A DNA stretch of 64,000 nucleotides, taken from Caballeronia novacaledonica. Lineage in GTDB: Bacteria > Pseudomonadota > Gammaproteobacteria > Burkholderiales > Burkholderiaceae. Of this stretch, positions 8,806 through 16,702 are shown one piece after another. Each line of letters starts with the position of its first letter. The first letter of the stretch is position 1. The position numbers were made by a program, and so were the translations under genes. A model generated the notes under the pieces. The model did no database searches and was not told where the DNA came from. It was given only the letters and a program-made list of their open reading frames with translations. Location of the stretch: positions 1 to 64,000 of the forward strand of contig NZ_OGTP01000023.1 of the NCBI RefSeq assembly GCF_900258035.1, given 5' to 3'.

Positions 8806-8953
8806 GTGAACCCGAAAGGCGAGACACAAGCGCTGGTCGAAATCTTGGCGATGGGTGAAGCTGAAATCAGGGGAAGGCAACTTTCGCGACTTTGACGATT
8901 TCTTGCGCGAACTCGACCAAGAGAACTCGCTTAATTCGCACGGCAGCAACTGA
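8806..8953 (+). pseudogene. Frameshifted copy of the small Phd-tail-like gene
   Basis: GTG start after CGGAGG. It reads ETQALVEILAMGEAEIR, then, after one surplus G in a GGGG run near 8873, EGNFRDFDDFLRELDQENS. This corresponds to TQALLAILEFGEGEIRRGEF and SDVDELLSELERD of the gene at 11092. The 148-base length (3n+1) fits a single-base insertion. Together with the lexA relic it forms a decayed duplicate of the 10182-11355 block. Confidence 0.7.
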
Positions 8954-8989
8954 CCACAGCAACAAAATCGTTCCGACGGAGAGCACGAC

Positions 8990-9238
8990 ATGCCCTCAAT
9001 GCTCGAATTTGCGCTCAGAAATCCTGGCTTGATTTTCTTGCCGGCAATCGGTGGTGTCGCAGCCGTGTTTGTGGTGCAGATGAAAACTCGCTACCTCAAC
9101 TGCGGCGTCTTCTTCGGTAGCAGAGGCAAGCCACTGGTCGCCGATACCTCGGACGGTCCCCCGCCGCTTCGCGCACGTGGACGCGTCATTTTTCGCGGTC
9201 GAGTTGGAAGACAGTCTTCCCGCACGCGCCATAAATGA
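8990..9238 (+). CDS. Small hypothetical protein, possible single-span membrane protein
   Basis: 82 residues; ATG preceded by GGAG. A hydrophobic span at residues 12-29 (GLIFLPAIGGVAAVFVVQM) is followed by a polar, Arg-rich tail. No family recognised, and the composition of the second half is unconvincing, so this may be a chance frame. Confidence 0.3.
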   Translation: MPSMLEFALRNPGLIFLPAIGGVAAVFVVQMKTRYLNCGVFFGSRGKPLVADTSDGPPPLRARGRVIFRGRVGRQSSRTRHK

Positions 9239-9300
9239 GGCGTGACTTTCTCGACCGCAGCGTAAGGTCGATTTGGTCACAAGAGCGAGTGCGAACATAG

Positions 9301-9528
9301 TCATCCGACCGACGACCTGCTCTCGTGCGTCGCTACCGGTTCACTTCTTCGCGCACGAGAGAGCCGGGTCGCCGGCCCTCTCGGCATCCAAACCACGCAA
9401 ATCATGTGCTCCGTTTGGAACTCGCGCGTACGACTCTCCGGATGGTCCGTCACATAGGTCCATGAACCGTCGTCCCCACCTGGCGTACAAGCTGCCAGTA
9501 AGACCACTGCCGCTGACAGTGTTCTCAT
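9301..9528 (-). CDS. Candidate small lipoprotein
   Basis: 75 residues beginning MRTLSAAVVLLAAC, a lipobox LAAC with Cys14 as the acylation site, then TPGGDDGSWTYVTDHPE and an Arg/Ser-rich tail. The signal sequence is convincing but the ribosome-binding site is weak and there is no homologue I recognise. Confidence 0.4.
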   Translation of the reverse strand: MRTLSAAVVLLAACTPGGDDGSWTYVTDHPESRTREFQTEHMICVVWMPRGPATRLSRARRSEPVATHESRSSVG

Positions 9529-9684
9529 AGTTATCCTGACAATCCAGTTAGCGGCAAGCGACTCATTCGCTTAAGCGCTCTGCCAATCCTGCTGGCGACC
9601 GGCTCCTCAGCATCTCAGTTTTTTCCGGCCGACACCTCTGTTCGGTCCTCGCGCTTTGCAGCCTCAGTCTCCTGAGATGGACAA

Positions 9685-9999
9685 TTATTCTTCCACATCG
9701 TTTTCGTCATCGTCCGACTCAACGAACTCTAAATTGTTCTCGACTATCTCGACGCGGATTTCTTCCGCGTCATCTTCGACGTCTATCTGGTTCGGCGGCG
9801 TCACAACGACTTTGAAGTCGAAACCTAACGCGCTGGCGTACGCGACGTACTCGCTCTCCTCGTCATCGCGCATTACGTCGTCGTCCAGCATCGACCGGCG
9901 TTCGGGGTGAAAGTCTTTTCCCGTAAGAACGAGTTGCTCTTCTTCGCCTGTGGCGGACTCGACGACGAGAAGCTCAACGGTTCCCGATGATTCAAGCAT
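9685..9999 (-). CDS. Small, strongly acidic hypothetical protein
   Basis: 104 residues; ATG preceded by GAGGAGG. Over a quarter of the residues are Asp/Glu, with clusters at DDDVMRDDEESE and at the C-terminus (VESDDDENDVEE). There are no cysteines and no membrane span. It diverges from the LexA-like gene with about 180 bases between. Strong acidity suggests a DNA mimic or a partner of a basic protein, but that is speculation. No family recognised. Confidence 0.65.
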   Translation of the reverse strand: MLESSGTVELLVVESATGEEEQLVLTGKDFHPERRSMLDDDVMRDDEESEYVAYASALGFDFKVVVTPPNQIDVEDDAEEIRVEIVENNLEFVESDDDENDVEE

Positions 10000-10162
10000 G
10001 GCGTCCTCCTCAAGTGCATGAAGGCTCGGACCCTCGTGATACGTCGGAGTTTCCCACTCCGTAAGTGGACCATCGGCAAGCGTGCGGGCTCCGGCGAAAC
10101 TTCGGTTGTTGGCCTAACCGAATGCTGGAGGCGTCCCAATGCGTTACAATGCTTCGAACAAA

Positions 10163-10180
10163 TATTCGATGGAGCGAATA
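10163..10180. promoter_or_regulatory. Probable autoregulatory operator of the LexA-like gene
   Basis: TATTCG-N6-CGAATA, a perfect six-base inverted repeat that spans the GGAG ribosome-binding site just before the ATG at 10182. A further TTCGAA lies nine bases upstream. Position and symmetry suit a repressor site; binding is inferred. Confidence 0.6.
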
Positions 10181-10181
10181 A

Positions 10182-10757
10182 ATGAACGATGAGACTCACC
10201 TCGCCGCTCTTCGCACCTATTGGAGAAGAAACCAAGCCTTCCCTGCGATGGCAAAACTGTGTGGTGTCGTTGGTCTGACCAGCACGAGCAGTGTCTTCGC
10301 CCTCATCAAACGGCTCTCCGAGGCGGGCTATCTAGAGCGAGTGGAAGGTCGCGTCGCGCCCACGCGTCGCTTTTTCGGCCGTCCGATTATTGGCGCGGTG
10401 CGCGCAGGTCTCCCACAGCTGGAAGGACAAGAGCCCCCGGAGTTGCTCACAATCGACGACTATCTCGTTGATGACCCGAACAGGACAGTCCTCTGTCGTG
10501 TTCGGGGCGAGTCGATGCGGGATGTCGGCCTGTTAGACGGTGACCTTGTCGTCGTCGAAAAGAACCGGCCGACACGGCCTGGCGACATCGTCGTCGCGGT
10601 CGTCGACGGCGAGATGACCGTGAAAACGCTTTGCCTGGCCAAAGACGGCGCTTTCTATCTCGAGCCCGCAAATCCGGATTTCCAGCCGATTCGACCGCAG
10701 GGTTCACTGGAGATAGTGGGCGTGGTGGTCGGTGCTGTTCGCAGGTATGGACGATGA
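10182..10757 (+). CDS. LexA-like autocleaving repressor (S24 peptidase)
   Basis: 191 residues, close to the usual LexA length. Residues 5-58 form a winged-helix DNA-binding domain of the LexA type (YWRRNQAFPAMAKLCGVVGL, then SVFALIKRLSEAGYLERV). The cleavage dyad is Ala75-Gly76 (AVRAGLPQ). The S24 catalytic Ser111 sits in RGESMRDVGLLDGD and Lys148 in DGEMTVKTL, so self-cleavage under DNA damage should work. The recognition helix differs from housekeeping LexA, and the presumed operator overlapping the start is not the dinB-type SOS box at 36646. It is therefore likely a local, DNA-damage-sensitive regulator of this region. A relic copy lies at 8702. Confidence 0.9.
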   Translation: MNDETHLAALRTYWRRNQAFPAMAKLCGVVGLTSTSSVFALIKRLSEAGYLERVEGRVAPTRRFFGRPIIGAVRAGLPQLEGQEPPELLTIDDYLVDDPNRTVLCRVRGESMRDVGLLDGDLVVVEKNRPTRPGDIVVAVVDGEMTVKTLCLAKDGAFYLEPANPDFQPIRPQGSLEIVGVVVGAVRRYGR

Positions 10758-10919
10758 GCATTTTGTTTCCATCTGCCGCACGGCAAGCAGATATTGGTAC
10801 CACAACATGGCTCTGTTGTCATCCATCTGGATGACTTCAAGCAACGACAGGACTCGAAGTCGGACGCCACCAAGCTGCGACTTCTCGAGCAAATCGCCCG
10901 TAAGGTCATGTACTTCTGA
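10754..10919 (+). pseudogene. Small gene coupled to lexA, broken by one base
   Basis: ATGAGCATTTTG overlaps the lexA-like stop (ATGA). The frame closes after 26 codons. Removing one T from the TTTGTTT run near 10767 would give MSILFHLPHGKQILVPQHG and continue through VVIHLDDFKQRQDSK to RLLEQIARKVMYF, a coherent 54-residue protein. Its span (166 bases, 3n+1) fits a single insertion, programmed slippage or a sequencing error. Function unknown. Confidence 0.5.
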
Positions 10920-11091
10920 ACCCGCGGCATCCTGCTTCGGCCAGTACGAACGTCTTCGGAAACAAGCCCGCGATGAACGCAGGCTTTTGTCGTTCAAATC
11001 CTTGTCAAGCGAGACGCGGCGCGTCTCGTTCATACCGTTCAATGACTGAAACTCGCTCGCTCGCCATCGACACATTAACCCTGCTGCCAAC

Positions 11092-11355
11092 ATGCAAATC
11101 GAGGTAAAGACGCAAGCATTGCTCGCAATCCTTGAATTCGGCGAAGGCGAAATCAGGAGGGGCGAATTCAGCGACGTCGACGAGTTGTTGTCTGAGCTTG
11201 AGCGAGACAGGGACCGAAAGGAAGACACTCGTCGGCCGATTCCAGACCGAACCGCGGGAGACGATGATGACTGTGGCCGAACTTATCGATGCACTGCGTG
11301 GCGCAGACCCGACCAGTCGTGTGCTTTTCTTGGGCGAATATGCAGACACCGATGA
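11092..11355 (+). CDS. Small protein resembling a Phd-antitoxin tail
   Basis: 87 residues. Residues 7-45 (TQALLAILEFGEGEIRRGEF, SDVDELLSELERD) resemble the C-terminal helix of Phd/YefM-type antitoxins (LL..GE.EI..G.....DVF.EL). The last 30 residues overlap the next gene in another frame and look like run-on. No toxin gene is adjacent. A frameshifted copy at 8806 shows the segment was once duplicated. No good ribosome-binding site. Confidence 0.4.
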   Translation: MQIEVKTQALLAILEFGEGEIRRGEFSDVDELLSELERDRDRKEDTRRPIPDRTAGDDDDCGRTYRCTAWRRPDQSCAFLGRICRHR

Positions 11356-11578
11356 AGCCGATGAAGTCTGCGAGGTTGCCATCCCGCGGGACGCGTGGAC
11401 GTGCGACAGTGGGCGTTATGCCGGTCGGGAGTATTCGGTGCGCTACCCCGGCCCTCCTGCTCAGAGGGACAATGCTTACAGCGAAGTAAAGCAGGTGTCC
11501 GAGCGCGTCGTTGTTCTCTCTAGTGGGCCGACGAATCTGCGATTTGACCCATACATGTCTAGCGAACGGCCCGACTGA
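11264..11578 (+). CDS. Hypothetical protein, 104 residues, paralogous to the N-terminus of the 363-residue protein
   Basis: ATG at 11264 follows CGGGAG; a second ATG lies one codon later. The protein reads VAELIDALRGADPTSRVLFL, GEYADTDEADEVCEVAIPRD, AW and later YPGPP and ERVVVLS. It aligns with residues 1-100 of the 363-residue protein encoded at 15504-16595 (HQLVRRLRRAPDDATVLML, DASDAAEVRFANLPRRAW, EPVVVLVAD). A shared small alpha/beta domain therefore occurs both alone and fused. The pattern (LI..L....P...V......D...A) is common in small phage-like proteins. Function unknown. Confidence 0.7.
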   Translation: MMTVAELIDALRGADPTSRVLFLGEYADTDEADEVCEVAIPRDAWTCDSGRYAGREYSVRYPGPPAQRDNAYSEVKQVSERVVVLSSGPTNLRFDPYMSSERPD

Positions 11579-11748
11579 ACTATGAGCTTGAGAGCGGAAG
11601 AAAGGCTAAGTGCCGCGCTCTAGACGCGGCGCGAGGACATCAAGGATAAGCCCAACCGGCCTGGCGTGTGCACGTCCCGGACACAGCCGCCGCCTGACTA
11701 ACCGGTGGAGTTCCTTTCTCTTACGCGTTTGCAAACATCGAACTGTCG

Positions 11749-12120
11749 TCAACGTTGGACGTGCACCTGCGTCACGTCGCCGTGCACGCGCAAGACATCT
11801 CCTTGAGGCGTCTTTCTGCGAGGGATGTCATCGAACGTCGGAACGCGGCGTTCGGTAGCGGCCGATGCTGGCAACGGTGCCGCTACCGACTTCATTAGGC
11901 CGCGCTGTTTCCCGCGCATCGACATTCGCTTCGCAGTCGCCTGGCGCTTTTTTGGCGACTTGTGTTCGCGCGCAGTGTTCGGCGATACCGAGCCATGAGC
12001 CTCGGATGGGTTCCAGACTTCGACGTAATGCTGACCGGCGAACGCCATAGCAGCTATCGTCAGAAGCGCGCTGAGAATGAAGCTCCTTAACAAACGTTTT
12101 CTCCCAGGTTTGCGTCCCAC
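11749..12120 (-). CDS. Exported small basic hypothetical protein
   Basis: Up to 123 residues from a GTG at 12120. A TTG about ten codons in, preceded by GGGAG, would give a shorter, cleaner signal peptide (LLRSFILSALLTIAAMAFAG) and may be the true start. The mature part is basic and low in hydrophobics (HKSPKKRQATAKRMSMRGKQ), with no cysteines. No family recognised. Confidence 0.5.
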   Translation of the reverse strand: MGRKPGRKRLLRSFILSALLTIAAMAFAGQHYVEVWNPSEAHGSVSPNTAREHKSPKKRQATAKRMSMRGKQRGLMKSVAAPLPASAATERRVPTFDDIPRRKTPQGDVLRVHGDVTQVHVQR

Positions 12121-12385
12121 ACCGAATCGTTTACCGCGCGCCGTATTCTGCCACGCGCCCGTGTCTTTTTAGAAATGCGCCAAAGTGCAGGGATTGCGCG
12201 ATGCGTAGCCACCCGCTCATCCCGGTTCCTTCGCTGCGTCGAGTCGTCGCGCTCGTTCCAGGCCTCGCGGAAAATGTAGTCCCGCATTGAGACGTCGCGC
12301 GTCTCAATGCGCGGCTCCAATGGAAGACACCGCGGGCACGGGCATCGGTATAGCTGGCGGTATAAGTCCGCTCGCTATCGGTTGA

Positions 12386-12772
12386 ATGGATAACTCTTGC
12401 GAAATCAAAAAGACCGAACGGTACCGCCCGCCCGAGCTGACGTCAAAGCTGTTCCTGCTTTTGGAGGTTCTGCTCGCAGATGCGGCGACCGATGTTGAAT
12501 TGGTCGCGCGGGAGCTTGGGCTCAGGGACGAGATGCGAGAGCGGCTTCGGCGGGCGCTGGACCGAGTTGATTGCGCGCAGGGTGTTCTGGAAGCAATTGC
12601 CAGCGGCGCAGCCGGGGTGAGTGGGAGTGGCAGTCACGATGGCGGAGCCGACGACGGTTCTGAGGCGATGGAGCGCATTCGGACTGCAGTCGAACTGCTC
12701 GCGGAGAACTGGCCGCGAGACTACGCGGACGATGCGGTCGAGTTGCTTATCCTCCACGAATTGAGGATGTAG
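12386..12772 (+). CDS. Hypothetical helical protein, 128 residues
   Basis: Predicted helices throughout: SKLFLLLEVLLADAATDVEL, then ELGLRDEMRERLRRALDRVD, a Gly/Ser linker (AAGVSGSGSHDGGADDGS) and a final EAMERIRTAVELLAENWPRD. Two helical halves joined by a flexible linker suggest a dimerising adaptor. Codon use is ordinary for the organism. The ribosome-binding site is weak. No family recognised. Confidence 0.55.
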   Translation: MDNSCEIKKTERYRPPELTSKLFLLLEVLLADAATDVELVARELGLRDEMRERLRRALDRVDCAQGVLEAIASGAAGVSGSGSHDGGADDGSEAMERIRTAVELLAENWPRDYADDAVELLILHELRM

Positions 12773-12865
12773 CGACGACTGAGCAAGACAATCGAACGGT
12801 ATCACGTTGTAAATCGGCCAAATAGCGCGAAAGGCGCTTGTTTCAAGGGGTTTCCTTGTTGCCAT

Positions 12866-13401
12866 CCGTTTGAACCGTTGCTACGCTAGCCGACAGCTTA
12901 CGACGTCGCATGTGCCTAGCGCTTGACGCTCCGGGGTGCTACGTCCTAAGCGTCTTTCAATCTACGACGAAGAGGACGCAAATGGCAACGAAGACCGCAA
13001 AACCTGCCGCCAAGAAAGCTGTGACCAAACTGGCAGCCAAGAAGGCCGCTCCGGCAAAGAAAGCAGCGGCCGCTGGCGCAACACTTAAGCCGGTGAAAGA
13101 CACGTTCACCAAGGCGTCGCTGGTCACTCATGTGGCTGCGCAAGCTGGTGTCGAGCCGAAGCAGGCGAAGGCAATCCTCGCCGCGCTCGAGGACACGATT
13201 CTGGGTTCAGTGCACAAGAAGGGCCTCGGCGAGTTCACGCTTTCGGGCCTGCTGAAAATCAACGTCCAGAAGGTGGAAGCAAAGAAGCGGCGCTTCGGCA
13301 AAGACCCGTTCACGGGTGAGGAGCGCTGGTTTGATGCCAAGCCGGCGACGGTGCGGTTGAAGGTCCGTGCGCTGAAGAAGCTGAAGGACGCGGCAGCCTA
13401 A
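12866..13401 (+). repeat. Second copy of the HU gene block (direct repeat of 1-536)
   Basis: Bases 12866-13155 differ from 1-290 at only about six positions. The last 240 bases of the coding region differ at roughly 35, mostly synonymous. The leader is included in the repeat. The two copies are about 12.87 kb apart in the same orientation. Confidence 0.9.
12982..13401 (+). CDS. HU-family DNA-binding protein with Lys/Ala-rich tail (copy 2)
   Basis: 139 residues, same architecture as the protein at 117: basic Lys/Ala tail, then the HU fold with the RRFGKDPFTGEERWFDAKPA arm. The few amino-acid differences (AVTKLAAKK against AATKVAAKK, ILGSVHKKG against ILGAVNKKG, VRLKVRA against VKLKVRA) are conservative, so both copies should bind DNA and can probably form heterodimers. 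It has its own terminator. Confidence 0.92.
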   Translation: MATKTAKPAAKKAVTKLAAKKAAPAKKAAAAGATLKPVKDTFTKASLVTHVAAQAGVEPKQAKAILAALEDTILGSVHKKGLGEFTLSGLLKINVQKVEAKKRRFGKDPFTGEERWFDAKPATVRLKVRALKKLKDAAA

Positions 13402-13424
13402 AGTAAAAGCCTGTCGTTGAAGAA

Positions 13425-13447
13425 GCCCGCTTCACGCGGGCTTTTTT
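13425..13447 (+). terminator. Rho-independent terminator of HU copy 2
   Basis: Perfect GCCCGC/GCGGGC stem with a five-base loop and six T residues, 24 bases after the stop. Confidence 0.85.
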
Positions 13448-13587
13448 CGTTAGTCTGGTTAGCTCAAGCAGCCTGGAACTCGGTAGACGACACACCTTCA
13501 GCGCGCTTGTGTTCGAACTCGCCTCGAAGAAACGCTCTTTCGGTCGTCCTCAAACTCATCGTGTTGTTGCAGCAACCTGTCAAGTCA

Positions 13588-14934
13588 TCACGTAATCCAG
13601 CGCCGAAGCTCCTCTGTGGAGATGTCGTCGATGTGCCGGATGGCGGTCGAGACGTAGTCCATATCCTTTTCCGCGACACCGTCCTCGGCGAACAGCGACC
13701 GCCAATCCTTGACCACGTCCCACATCAGCCCAATCAACATGCATGCCTCGCTTTCGCTGATTCCAAAGGCATCGCAGCGGCTTACAGCGTTGTCGAGCGT
13801 TGCCAACTTGCCTTCTTCTCCCACTCCTAGATGCAGGTGTCGCTCGAATGCATACGATGGGCTCGGTAGAACATCGTAGAGCGGACTGAGACGCCAGCCA
13901 GGGAGTGCGAAGTCGTAGATGAAGCCGTGATTACGCAAGTGGTCATCGAGATTGGTCACAAATATATTGAAGACCATGCGCTCGAAGAGTTTCGCGAGGT
14001 CACGACGAACCACGTTACGGTCGCAGTGCTCCCAAATGGCCGAAGCAAGTCCGGCATAGGATTGCGTCCGAGACTCGAACTCGTCGCGACCTAGGAGCGT
14101 GAGCGCGCTAATGAACGGTACGCGAAGCTCGGGACGCGCGTGGCCGCCGCTCTTGCGGGCATGCGCCGCTGCGTTAACCTTGGGCTCGCGTGCCTCGGAC
14201 CACCTCCGGTCGAACCGCTCGATATGCATGACTCGGTGCTCATCCAGCGAAATGGTTCGGACATTCGGAACGCGCAGGCCAGCATCCGTCGCCATGTTCA
14301 ACGTGGCCGCTTCCACCGCCGCCACGTCGAAGCGGTCGCCTTGGCTGGGTAGATTCGCAACCCACACAACGCTGTCTTCGTCACGTACGCTGAGCTTCGG
14401 AGGAGCCCCTCCCAAACCTGACCCGCAAGCGAAGATGGGCGCGTTGCGTTTGCGCACCGGCACTCCTGCCTCAATACATGCCGCCGCTTCCATCAGTTCG
14501 CCTAGGTCTTCAAGACGGCCGGCACCCTCTTCCAAACGGTCTGCCGCATCGCTCCGAACATCGAGCGCGCCGACCCGCTCACTGCCGGCGTGAAGCAGAT
14601 ACACCGATTCGGGAAGACTGTTTGCAGGCGCCCGCAGCTTTACCTCAATGACGCGCCTTCCCCAGGCGTCGGGAGATGCGTCCCGAATGGCTCCGAACTG
14701 CGAATGGCGATAGGTTGGACGAACCGGTTTTCCAGACGAAGCCTTCGCCCTTTCGAAAGAGAGGCTGACCGGGTCGAGCGCGAAGGCGCCGGGAGAGTCA
14801 GTATATCTTGCGTCATATCTGAACGAGGATGAAAGCAACTCGCTGCCGTCCTCGAGCAGCGCTAGCTCGCCGCAATGCGTCCATTTTGCTTCCACGTTTG
14901 CAAACACGTGCAGATAAGAATCTTTGGCTGTCAT
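13588..14934 (-). CDS. HipA-like Ser/Thr kinase toxin
   Basis: 448 residues, the usual HipA length. N-terminal HipA domain at about 8-130, kinase fold after 165. The glycine-rich motif reads GGAPPK (175-180; GGARPK is common). MHIERFDRR (236-244) matches the ATP-binding region. The catalytic loop is NLDDHLRNHG, with Asp330/Asp331 and Asn335. The metal-binding Asp is Asp354 in LSPLYDVLP. It therefore looks active, probably phosphorylating an aminoacyl-tRNA synthetase or similar target. The partner gene ends 18 bases upstream and is presumably the antitoxin. It is last in a long minus-strand array. Confidence 0.9.
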   Translation of the reverse strand: MTAKDSYLHVFANVEAKWTHCGELALLEDGSELLSSSFRYDARYTDSPGAFALDPVSLSFERAKASSGKPVRPTYRHSQFGAIRDASPDAWGRRVIEVKLRAPANSLPESVYLLHAGSERVGALDVRSDAADRLEEGAGRLEDLGELMEAAACIEAGVPVRKRNAPIFACGSGLGGAPPKLSVRDEDSVVWVANLPSQGDRFDVAAVEAATLNMATDAGLRVPNVRTISLDEHRVMHIERFDRRWSEAREPKVNAAAHARKSGGHARPELRVPFISALTLLGRDEFESRTQSYAGLASAIWEHCDRNVVRRDLAKLFERMVFNIFVTNLDDHLRNHGFIYDFALPGWRLSPLYDVLPSPSYAFERHLHLGVGEEGKLATLDNAVSRCDAFGISESEACMLIGLMWDVVKDWRSLFAEDGVAEKDMDYVSTAIRHIDDISTEELRRWIT

Positions 14935-14952
14935 GGCATCAGGAGCGTGCTA

Positions 14953-15372
14953 TCAGTCACCAGCGAGGGCTCGCGCGTATTTCATCGCAGCGCGTAAGCC
15001 GTTCCCTCGCCGCAACACCATCGGAAGTGTCTTATTCCCTAGGCTCTCGAACTCGTAGGCAAGCTCAAAGTACGTACCCCAGCTGTCGTCCATTGCTTTC
15101 ATCGAGCGAACAACACGCGCCAGTCGCGACCGGTTCCGGTCTGTGCGCGCGAGAATGGCGGGATAGTAAGATAGACGGCCGACGTTGACGGCGAAAATTG
15201 TTCCGCGCATCTCTCGCCTGCTGAGTACGTGTCGGGAGATACCGGCGCGACGGCAGAACTCCGTCTTGGCCAACGGCATTTTCCTATGAGCAAGTCGTCG
15301 CCGCGCTCGTCGAACGCGGCGCATTTCGTCAGGCTCGTCAGTATCCGAAAGGTCGTCTACTCTCTTGTCCAT
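14953..15372 (-). CDS. Putative antitoxin partner of HipA (non-Xre)
   Basis: 139 residues. A basic N-terminus (RRVRRARRRLAHRK) is followed by a short helix-turn-helix-like motif (KTEFCRRAGISRHVLSRREM), a beta segment (GTIFAVNVGRLSYYPAIL) and a helical C-terminal region ending LRRGNGLRAAMKYARALAGD. This resembles antitoxin-type regulators in which an HTH precedes a ..YPAF.. strand and a W..F..GL..A.. region, rather than the Xre fold of classical HipB. The 18-base spacing to hipA supports co-expression. The same domain recurs inside the next upstream gene. Confidence 0.65.
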   Translation of the reverse strand: MDKRVDDLSDTDEPDEMRRVRRARRRLAHRKMPLAKTEFCRRAGISRHVLSRREMRGTIFAVNVGRLSYYPAILARTDRNRSRLARVVRSMKAMDDSWGTYFELAYEFESLGNKTLPMVLRRGNGLRAAMKYARALAGD

Positions 15373-15503
15373 ATGTCACACTCGTACCGCGTCTCGCGGA
15401 CCGACAGGGGGTCGGTCAGAGTGCACGGTCCCAATCCAGAACGCTTCGGTTCACACGCCCGGGAAATCAATGCAAGGGAACGCCCGTTCATGTGACTGCT
15501 GCG

Positions 15504-16595
15504 CTACTGTCTCGCGAGCGCAGTGAAAACAACTTCAGCCACTTCAACCACGGTCGGATTCCTGCTCGGCGTGCCAACCTTGATGGCTAACGGAAGTTTG
15601 CCCTCTAGCGTTACCGTAACCCGTATGTCTCTCTCGTCAATGTCGCAGACTATTTTGGCCTCAGACTCCACGGAGCCAAGACCGGCAGTGTGGCGCTCGA
15701 CGACGATTTGCACCGTCGGCGGGCAGCGCGGGACCTCATGCGGAAACCGATAGCCTGGCGCACGGACGGCACCGAGTGCGCGCTTCCATAGCGGACGCCT
15801 AGGGTCGACCTCGGTTGCGCTGGAGTAAATCGGCTCGATATATGGCACCCCTTTTGGATGCGCGGCGTCATAAACTTTGACAAATGTGCGGGAAAATTCT
15901 GCGACCCACCCTTTGGCGAAGGCTCGGAGCTTTCGATAGTCAGAATCGCTCTCCAGCATGTCGATAGGGACGCGGTTTCCAAGCGCGCCGCTCTTCGACG
16001 TCAGAAAATCGAAACGTTGGTCAGGCAACGCTGGAGCAAGAATCCGCGCGACTTTCCATAAGCGCTTCAGTCGAAGTCGCCCGGAGCAGAGTATCGCTGG
16101 ATAGGCGTCCATACCGTCGACGTCGAGCGCGAACACGCTTTCATCGGCGACCAAGGAGGCGAAGCGCCTCTCACTCACACCTAGTTTTTCGCGAAACGCA
16201 TCCTCGCGAAGCAGCTCGCCGTACTTCAACATTGCTCGACGCCATTCAAGCGCCTCGGCTTTGATTGCCTCGAGGTCTAGCTTGCCGGACCCCGCAGTCT
16301 CCGACAGTAAAAGTTGGAGGTTCTCCCTATCTGCGACCAACACTACCACTGGCTCCGTCCAAGACTCATCCGTCGCATCATTGAAGTCCGTGCTCGGCCC
16401 ATAAGATTGTGGGTAATAGCGGTCCTCGGCGGTGCCGTCCTCGCGATGATGTCGCTCGTGTATCCAGGCGCGCCTCGGCAAATTTGCGAAGCGGACTTCT
16501 GCTGCGTCGCTCGCATCTATGCCGCCGACCAGCATAAGAACTGTAGCATCGTCTGGCGCCCGCCTGAGGCGACGTACGAGCTGATGAACTTTCAT
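15504..16595 (-). CDS. Two-domain protein fusing the 104-residue-type domain to the antitoxin-like domain
   Basis: 363 residues from the ATG at 16595; the frame upstream is open but reads as low-complexity non-coding sequence. Residues 1-100 match the free-standing protein at 11264. Residues 120-240 (REDAFREKLGVSERRFASLV, VFALDVDGMDAYPAILCSG, SDYRKLRAFAKGWVAEFSR) match the 139-residue HipA partner in order and spacing. Residues 270-363 are a separate, beta-rich C-terminal part (TVQIVVERHTAGLGSVESEA, RVTVTLEGKLPLAIKVG). Probably a regulator. It lies 131 bases upstream of the antitoxin gene in the same orientation. No whole-length family recognised. Confidence 0.75.
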   Translation of the reverse strand: MKVHQLVRRLRRAPDDATVLMLVGGIDASDAAEVRFANLPRRAWIHERHHREDGTAEDRYYPQSYGPSTDFNDATDESWTEPVVVLVADRENLQLLLSETAGSGKLDLEAIKAEALEWRRAMLKYGELLREDAFREKLGVSERRFASLVADESVFALDVDGMDAYPAILCSGRLRLKRLWKVARILAPALPDQRFDFLTSKSGALGNRVPIDMLESDSDYRKLRAFAKGWVAEFSRTFVKVYDAAHPKGVPYIEPIYSSATEVDPRRPLWKRALGAVRAPGYRFPHEVPRCPPTVQIVVERHTAGLGSVESEAKIVCDIDERDIRVTVTLEGKLPLAIKVGTPSRNPTVVEVAEVVFTALARQ

Positions 16596-16702
16596 GGTGT
16601 CTGGCCTTAAAGGCGGCAAGGGAAGGCGTAAGTTGAGTTCAAATCTGAGGAACGTCTTGGGCCGTGACGACAATTCCGTTAAAGCTACGATTGCGCGGAC
16701 CG

